Below are positions 56,577 through 64,000 of a DNA stretch of 64,000 bases, one piece after another. A program made the position numbers and the translations under genes. The DNA is from Scolanthus callimorphus (taxonomy: Eukaryota > Cnidaria > Anthozoa > Actiniaria > Edwardsiidae), in NCBI GenBank assembly GCA_033964015.1, contig CM066914.1, positions 17,873,637 to 17,937,636 on the forward strand, given 5' to 3'. Each line of letters begins with the position of its first letter. Within the stretch, counting starts at the first letter, position 1. A model generated the notes under the pieces. The model had not been told where the DNA came from, did no database searches, and worked only from the letters and a program-made list of their open reading frames with translations.

Positions 56577-59500
56577 TTTTTTGTTGTTTTATTTACATGT
56601 TATAATATGTGTATTTATAATTTTGGAACTTATTTTACTAGGTCTTTTGGGGTGGTCTTAAGGCATCTTGAAAAATAGTTATCTCTTCTTCACTGAAGGT
56701 AAATGCTGTGACCGGGGCTAACAGCCAAGAAAAGGCCTGTATCATTGCTCTAGAAATGCCCAAAATACGCTAATGCCAAAAATGCCGTAACTGTTCCAGG
56801 TATAAAGACCGTACATTACGTTCTAAGCCAATGGAAACATATTCACATGTCTCATTTTGCTCCTTTTTTTGTGTTCAAGTGTTGCCTGATATTGTGAAGA
56901 CGAGTGTCTTGGTGTTCGATTACCAGTACTTTAACAAAGGAAATCCCGATTGGAAACCTCCAAAAGTCATCGCTAATGGAGTTGGTCGCTAACGAAACTT
57001 GCCCGGTGAGAGCTTTTAATTCTAGAGTTTGAGAGACAATTCCAGCAGGAATTTAAAACGTTGTCGTTAAATGGTGCTGGTCACTTACGAGTTCGCTCAT
57101 AGAGATTTGACTGTACTAGTTATAGTAAGAAACATGCTATTTTCCTTTTAGCAAAAGCTTATAGCTCTTATGCTGCAAAATTGATGTTCAAGGGCCTCTA
57201 GAAAGGTATAAAGTTTCAGTTACATTTTTTTACATCATTCCCCTTCAACAAATTAATTTCTCGAGGGTGCACTTAACAATACAAGATTAGTTTTACCTTA
57301 TATATATTTAGAGCCCTTTGCGAATCACCAAGTACGCGTGAAAAAAAACCTGTGAGACATGGCTCAGAAATGTTATTACCAAAAACGTGTTTGTCCTTTT
57401 TTTTTCGTTTTCGGCGTGATCGGGTGGAGGAGAAATATAATGCAATCAAAGCTGCCAAAGCTATGTATTCTAATAGCACCAGCTGATTTCCGATTTGGGA
57501 TTATAATTTGGGGGTCATCTATGCTCTCACAAAGAGATTGCAAAAGGTCACGTGACATATAGAATTTCACGCCGCCATGTTGTTAGTTGTTATAGTTTAA
57601 AATTGAACACACATGCTAAGAGACCATGATTAGAAGTAACCTCGGCATAGACAGCCCTGACAAGAATAACATGCCAAAGGCAATAGGACGACAAGTTGAT
57701 CTACGACTAAATCATAACGTGCCTGGTAAAGGCTTAGTAGTCTGTATATCACGCGATAATTACCTTGAATGGGGCTTAGGGTGATCAAACTATAGTCGAC
57801 AATCGTGCGCTAATTCCTAGCGCACTCTTCTTCTTCGTCGCCTCGGGATAAAGTGGTTGCGTGTTCAAGGCTTCAGCAAATCTACCCAAGGGCTAAAAAA
57901 CAGAAAAACAAAAAGCGTCATGAGATAAAAGCATTATTTGAATTCGACGTGAAGCCAGCTTTGTCCCTCATACTATCACTCCTCCGCGTACCGTGTTAAG
58001 TCCTACTTGCAAGTGTATTTTGGCTGTGTCACACGTTGATCCTGCATCAAGGCTCCTACAAGGCCACCTTGAAGTGCCTACTAAACATGCCAAGAACTTC
58101 TTCAGATTTTTTGACAAAATAATCAACCATTTTGTCTGGCACTTGCAGCTTGTGAAAACAATTTTTAAAAATGATCTGCGAATGTTTAGTGTCTTCGGAA
58201 TTAATTTTCTTGTTACGACAACGTGGAGTCAAAGGTCACGAGACTTTCATATCTCTGGGGCACTCTGATGCTCATTGCAAGTTCGATTACAAGGCGCGCA
58301 CCTCTATGTAGCCAATCAGAATGCAGGATTTGTGTCACGTGATTGCACTTTGACTATAAGTTGAGAAAGACGTCAGTCAGTAAGGCAATGGGCCGACGAC
58401 ATGAGCCTTATACTAATTGCACGCCCTGGGCCCTAACCGAACTATCAAATGACAGATTTATTGTGAATATCTTTCTGCGTAAACATTACAACTTCCTGCT
58501 GCAAGAGACAAGAGGAATCAAACGAATACGATGAAATAAACTCTTGATTTCTTTGGGAGTTCTTCCATGCGAGATTCACACCATCCAATTTCGCAAATAT
58601 TCCATTCCAGCTAAGATGAAGGACGTACACTATAGTCCCCCCCCCCCCCCACACATACAATTTCCAGAAAATGTAGCCTACATGCCTTCTTACACTACAT
58701 TGCCAAATATCTCACATATCGGCTCAGCGCTTGCGCATAGCATAGCAAGTGTAGCATGTATGATTGTTTGCTGCTGCTAGGGGTGGGGCGGGGGTTGGAG
58801 GGAGGGATAGCCATAGAAAATCAAGAAACTAGTACCTTAAAATGCCAAGCCATAGATGAATTTTTTAACTTGTGCCACCATCAAAATAATAGTGAAGAGA
58901 GCCAATCTATCCATAGAGGAAAGAAGATGGTTTGCTTTCCTGGGGTTTGGGGCTGATACCAACTGCTTAATAGATACCACGGACCACCGCAATTTTAACT
59001 CCCCCAGGGGGGCGGTAAATAAATTAGCACTCATCCGGCCGACTAACTCCCCCCTCCCCCCCCCCCCCAAAAAAAAAAAAAAAATAACTGACATCCGCCG
59101 TGTATAGTGATCGGTATAGACTGATCAGTAGTGTGGTACAGTCCATTTAACCTGTACAACTTCAACCAATCAGAGACAAGCTTCTAGGCAAAAAACAACC
59201 AAACAAAGCACATCTTATTATTTCAAGGCGGCGTAAAAGCGTTTATATGGAGGACTCTTGTAAAGCTAGGGGCAAACACAGCCTACAGGTCTGTAATTTT
59301 CTGCAATATTGGATTACAGTTGTGAAATGGCTGCGGGCTGAAATAATTAATATCCCTATATTTTCTACATTGTTCCTGAAATTGTCAAAATCCTGGTTCG
59401 CCAAAGGCAAACAAACATTCTAAATATAAAGGACTGGACAATGGGATTTACTCAGGCACAAAGAAAAACAGAGATTTTTCTTTGCGAGTTCAAAGAATTT

Positions 59501-59640
59501 GGAGATAATGCTAAAGTAAAAAAAAAAATCTAGAAAAATTGTGGAAATAATTTACAAGCTAACAAATATATCCATGTACTAAATATATACCAATTCGTTA
59601 TCTCTAACCACATTTGTTTTACCTCTAATCACATATTTCT
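56577..59640. other. Unassigned stretch
   Basis: No gene was supported. AACATGGCGGCG on the minus strand at about 57583-57572, with CACGTGAC beside it at about 57550-57557, looks promoter-like. The reading frame from that ATG stops at once and nearby frames begin at GTG. Poly-C runs lie at 58637-58650 and 59055-59069, the latter followed by poly-A. Confidence 0.4.
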
Positions 59641-59650
59641 TCAGGGAGCT

Positions 59651-59959
59651 TCAAAGTTCTTTTGTCACAACTGGCGAAACTGGGCCTATTTCGCTTTCAC
59701 TTGACGCGTCGAATGCCAAGCTGATGCCGGAGAGCCGTGTATTAATTGGCTGAGCGCCCGCGGCCTTTTCGCTGGATGTCTTCTTTTTGAAACATTGTTT
59801 TTGAAATGCAATTATAAAGATTTGTTTTAGACAAAGAGGTTCGTTGTAGGCTTTTCTCCCACTACCAATGTCACCTACTGATGATTGAAACAAGTCACTT
59901 TCAAGTTTCACACATGTGTCACAGCGTTCCGTTGACAACTGGTAGCGATCACCACTTTT
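59651..59959 (-). CDS. Candidate terminal exon, product unknown
   Basis: A minus-strand frame open from about 59959 to a TGA at 59653-59651. If spliced at the CAG before 59939 it encodes LSTERCDTCVKLESDLFQSS onward, about 95 residues: a Cys-containing start, a basic patch QKQCFKKK and an acidic Ser-rich end. The acceptor has a weak pyrimidine tract and no ATG begins the frame. It may be the 3' exon of the same unit as 60966-61085, or chance. Confidence 0.25.
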   Translation of the reverse strand, partial: KSGDRYQLSTERCDTCVKLESDLFQSSVGDIGSGRKAYNEPLCLKQIFIIAFQKQCFKKKTSSEKAAGAQPINTRLSGISLAFDASSESEIGPVSPVVTKEL

Positions 59960-60965
59960 CTATTTTTCTATTTATATCTGGACGTCACTATGCAATAAAA
60001 ACACCGGCTCCTTTTCCAGCTAAAATCTCGAAAATTTGCGCTAGCAATTCGAAGTCTTGGCGATGGCTGACTTCGACAAACCTTGGAAGCCAAGTCGCAC
60101 ATTTTTATCGGCGCGGCTCTCAAGTTTAGAAATAACCTTTGGGCTTTACTCCATCCATCCATTTATTTCTATTTCATTGAGAACACAAAGAAAGCGGTAC
60201 CAACCGGAGCTATTAATAGCGGAGAAACTGGACTTTAGCATATTTGTTTCTGGTATTTTTTCTTTCCTCTTGTTTTTTTTTATATGGACATATTAATTCA
60301 CAGCATATTAATTCACAAAAGGCATTCAAGAAAAGCTAACTGTTTATCGAGTATTCGTTTCTGGTCGTCCGTTACAACAATATTTTTTCTTACCTTTTTT
60401 TTAATAGCCGCTTGAATTTATATTTTCCCAAAGAGCAATTTCTCCGACGTCTGTTTACGCGCGACTGTGTTCAGAGATGTGCTTTTATCAAATGGCGGTT
60501 GTCGGCTAATTTACCAAGTTAGGGAGATACGTCAATAGAGATAGATACAATTAGCTGGGTGGCCGATAGCTTTTACTTTTACGGAAACAGAATAACAACT
60601 CCACGCACCAAAGTTTACATCATCGTGATTATACAATATCTCAAGGGGTCAAAGCAAGAAAATAAGCGGGAATAACATGTTTTGAGAAAAAAAAAAATGC
60701 GCACTGGGGAAAAGTAGCGATTGAAAACTGAAAAAAACCCCGGAACTTCCGAGTTGTCCACTGAAATCGGGAATGATCTTGTCGATTAAATAGATGTATA
60801 GGGTAACATTGATTTTGTGATATCATAATGGATGAAATTATTTGAGATCTACTGCTAAATTGAAAATGAAAGGCAATCGAAAAGAACTTTGAGGTTGAAC
60901 ATTGGCGCCAACGATAAGTTCAAAGGAAGTGCTAGCTCATAAACTGCGGAAGAGTACTTTTTCAC

Positions 60966-61085
60966 CTTTCGCGCGTTCTGGAAAGCGAAAGGACGGAGAC
61001 TTCGAATTCGTCGGTTCGAAATTTCACTGTCTTCTTGGTAGCGTCGAATAACATTTTGCAACAACTGGTTTTCGTACTCGATCAA
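60966..61085 (-). CDS. Candidate internal exon, product unknown
   Basis: Exactly 120 nt (40 codons, phase 0 at both ends) between a good acceptor (TTCTTTTTCAAACAG) and a moderate donor (AAAG|GTGAAA). It encodes LIEYENQLLQNVIRRYQEDS and then EISNRRIRSLRPFAFQNARK, a helical charged sequence with coding-like residue content. I recognise no family. An ATG at 61103 is in frame and could be a start instead. Confidence 0.35.
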
Positions 61086-62802
61086 CTGTTTGAAAAAGAA
61101 CATGCACTAAACGAATTACGACAAATTGTAACATCAGAGCTTTTACTGTAATGATGTGGACTCTACGAGTCAATACTTGTTTCATTTGTGGATTTTTTGC
61201 CAAGCAAACATCTCTGATCCAATCAACTTTGCAGCACTCTTACAGCCGTATGCGCGATGGGCTTTGATTGGCACATGAGAACTCACACAACTCTTATTTT
61301 TGACTTGAGAATCTCTTTTCACAGTAAGTGACGTAAGAGAAGATCTAGCAAACTCTTTGTCTGATTAACGCTTTAATTTGTAAGTAAAATGGGATTAGTA
61401 TTCTAACTAACGGAGTAGGCGTGCATTCGACTTCCTGTTCAGACAGGGAAGCCAACAAACTGTTATGCAGACACAATGACGTCATCACCGTGGATTACGG
61501 AAAAACAATCGTGTTACGGCTTTATTCAGCCAGGCAGTGTAGTAAAATTAATTTATCACGCTCTAGATAATGGGCATTGGAATTTAGACACTCATCTTTT
61601 TAAAGCTTTTAATATTCTTTTTAAATCGTTTCTTTTAATACCTTTTGCTAAGCACTTGCTGAGCTCAGATGTCAAATTTTAATTTAGGTTTTCAGTTTAC
61701 AGAACGTTTCGGTTTATAATACTAAAACTGAAGTTTGAAAATGAATGGTATAAATCAAGATTCTCGACGCAAAAGCCGAGATCTGACATGTTCGAGATAG
61801 TTTTCATCGCGCGCTCTCTCGCTAGCGAAATTGAGCGCGCGCTTGCCAATATAGTATAGCGGTTGGCGCATGCGCAATAGGCACTTCTGCAGATCGTGTT
61901 TTGTTACATACTCACTGCGCGCGCAATTATATAAAAACTTGACGCTGAATTTTTTTGAAATTTGGATATATTTTTAATTGTTATCAGTTTGAGCTGCTGA
62001 CAACTTTTTGGCGAATTTTATCTAAAATCAAAAATATTATTCAAGAAAAACATGTTTTGCTGACGTGTGCATGTTCCTACTGATAACTTTTTTTATTTTC
62101 AACTTAATAAAACTACTCTTTATCGCGCTCATTATTTGCGATTTTAAGAAAAAGTTAAAACACTATATGTATATGGTTAAATTATATATATAATTACAAG
62201 AAGACCCTGAGTGTTGTACAAATCATCTCAAGTCACCTTCCAATCGCGATGAGATGCATGCTTTTAACAATTTCTCAGTTTTGGCTAGACTCAAACTACC
62301 ATGGAATGACCCTTTATAGACGTTACTTAAGCCATTCCTTGAAATGAGAAACACTCCATTTACACCTGCTTTTAGCAAGTGCTATATCCACCGGTAATCG
62401 CAACAAATTCATCCTTGCTACACATCACACACCCACTTCAAAGATTATCCATTTGGACGTGCGGTGTCTCGTGAGATAAAGTTTTTATAGAAACGTCTTG
62501 ACACCCGAAACCCTACGGCCAGGCTTTAGATAATTATTTGAGCCCCCAAAACCACAATATTTGGATTTCGTGACTCATAAGAATTTCGATGCCTAACCCG
62601 CGCGATCTTGAATGGGGTTTTTAAGTACGAGAATCTCGCTGGGATCATAATGCAATTTATCATGGGGAAGCCATTGCAGAGTCATGGTTCCCTTTGTTTT
62701 GTAACGCACACGTGCTGACCTAAACAAATCAAGCCTTGCGGCATTTATATGTACCAGTTACTTTATGGCTTGGTAAGCGATCTAGCCACGATATTAACTC
62801 CC
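61086..62802. other. Unassigned stretch with a CpG-rich patch
   Basis: 61800-61930 has GCGCGC-rich sequence with a TTGGCGCATGCGCAA (NRF1-like palindrome) at 61863-61877 and a TGACGTCA site at 61478-61485. These are promoter-type signals without a recognised gene next to them. The rest is AT-rich. Confidence 0.35.
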
Positions 62803-62949
62803 CAGAGGCGGGTCCAGGGGTGGTGAAGGGAGGGACATCCCCCCCCTTGAACAAAAATCTCATATATCATTTAAAAAAAAGTCATCGCATTCTCGAATGT
62901 CCAGCTTGGTAATAGCCTCCCCCTTCTAAAATTCTTGGATCCGCGCCTG
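62803..62949. mobile_element. Short hAT-like MITE
   Basis: CAGAGGCGGGTCCAGG at the left is mirrored imperfectly by CTTGGATCCGCGCCTG at the right, with GGGAGG and CCTCCC inside. It has the same end type as 54932. Confidence 0.7.
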
Positions 62950-64000
62950 CTCCCTTGTATGTTTCTCACAGTATCTTGTTCATTCTTCACTATGTTTACT
63001 CTCGGAATACAACTTCAACACCTTACAATTTAATATATGGTCTCCACACTACACCTCGCGTTTTATAAAACGGAAAAGTTATGCATTTAGGCCTCCCTTT
63101 CACACTACAACACACCGAAACCGGAGGTTTTCGAAAACACTCTTGGAATAAACAAAGGGAAACGTTTGAAAACGGATTAGTGTGATCACTTACCGGCTCA
63201 ATTAGACTTTTTGCTCTCACTTGTCTGTAGTGGTGGTATCAACGTGAAAGTCCGTGCTTGTAGAAGTGAGGTTTCTATCTTCGTTCCTAGAAACACAAAA
63301 AATACTGAAATCTAAAATTACCCCTAGACACCAAGATTTACCTTTAAATAGTCAGATGGACTGAAGATAACCTTGTCTGCTTCGATTAACCACCGCCTAG
63401 TTAAAACAATAAACTCACACTGCTTTCTTGTACTGGTTAATGGAGGTATTTTCGGAAGAAGAAATCTCGTTTAGCACTTGGCGCAGCTCTCTACTCCGTG
63501 TTTCCGCTAAGCGCTAAGTAAGAACTGTAATACCTGTATTGTCTTGCACTATCACTGTATCTATATCTGTGCTTTTACCCTAGAACACTCACTCATTGCT
63601 ACTCTTGACAGATACAGTAGTATAGCTCGAACAGTTTGCACTATACGATGAAAGATCGCGTGAAATAGAAGAGATCGTTCGTAAAATTCAATTAGAGTGC
63701 GAGACAAAATGTACTGTACCAAAAAGAGACTTGAGTCAACTGATTTATTGCTCAATCTTTACCATTGTAAAAATGCATAAAGATTAGTTAAATATTCCTT
63801 TTGATATTAATGTCTTGAAAGCATAGTCAGGTTATGATCCACAGTTTTTTGGATTAGAAATGTCGGCTTAACAGATAATATGACAGGCAAGCTAGGAAAA
63901 GTAGACTCAAATGAATGCGAAACAACTTAGGATTTTAGTGGGTTTGTTTTCAGTATTGTCCATTGGACTCTCGCATGGCATAAAGCGATATTAGAAAGAT
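62950..64000. other. Right-edge stretch, nothing assigned
   Basis: A GGTTTTCGAAAACA-type segment at 63127 resembles another MITE interior, but no ends were matched. No exon was recognised. Confidence 0.4.

Noticed and set aside
57273..57570. Minus-strand frames, one with a hydrophobic segment followed by a basic run (TM-like)
   Set aside because: The frames start at GTG rather than ATG, a stop lies just upstream, and the basic run comes from an A-rich tract. No matching exon was found.
1..64000. Bacterial-style operons, prophage, CRISPR arrays, rRNA genes
   Set aside because: Every supported gene is animal-type, most with GT-AG introns; no regularly spaced repeat array of CRISPR form and no rRNA similarity was seen.

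Overview
The window reads as nuclear DNA of an intron-rich animal, most likely an anthozoan cnidarian such as a stony coral. That assignment is an inference from three things: close resemblance of the spliced proteins to vertebrate orthologues, small exons with GT-AG introns, and a high load of short palindromic DNA-transposon remnants (MITEs) in introns and spacers. There are no operons, no bacterial-style signals and no CRISPR array. Exon joins were worked out by hand from reading frame, splice sites and family similarity.

Layout. (1) 1-1087, minus: the first two coding exons of protein phosphatase 5 (PPP5C), encoding its TPR region; the rest lies beyond the left edge. (2) 1570-8320, plus: a complete 8-exon MSL1 gene (453 aa), head-to-head with PPP5C across a 482-bp shared promoter. 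It has a coiled coil, a PEHE domain and an arginine-glycine tail. (3) 8321-11772: spacer with two MITE groups. (4) 11773-26018, plus: a complete 20-exon STT3B gene (809 aa), the catalytic subunit of oligosaccharyltransferase. Its 18th coding exon is duplicated in tandem, and the reading frame works only if exactly one copy is used. (5) 26019-30003: spacer with MITEs. (6) 30004-38369, plus: a complete 13-exon SMARCE1/BAF57 gene (362 aa), the HMG-box subunit of BAF chromatin remodelling complexes. (7) 40067-41248, minus: an intronless rhodopsin-class GPCR (393 aa) with an amine-type Asp in helix 3. (8) 41.3-64 kb: a gene-poor, AT-rich stretch with MITEs, a 66-bp in-frame tandem repeat, a possible SINE and two weak candidate exons.

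The genes are not one pathway. PPP5C, MSL1, STT3B and SMARCE1 are broadly expressed housekeeping or chromatin genes; MSL1 (H4K16 acetylation complex) and SMARCE1 (nucleosome remodelling) both act on chromatin. The GPCR beside the gene-poor stretch is the one gene expected to have restricted expression. The strongest candidate for something undescribed is the STT3B exon pair. Next are a transposon-like element carrying a splice-competent 5' coding exon (23687-24587), the MSL1 RG tail and the 56.2-kb in-frame tandem repeat.
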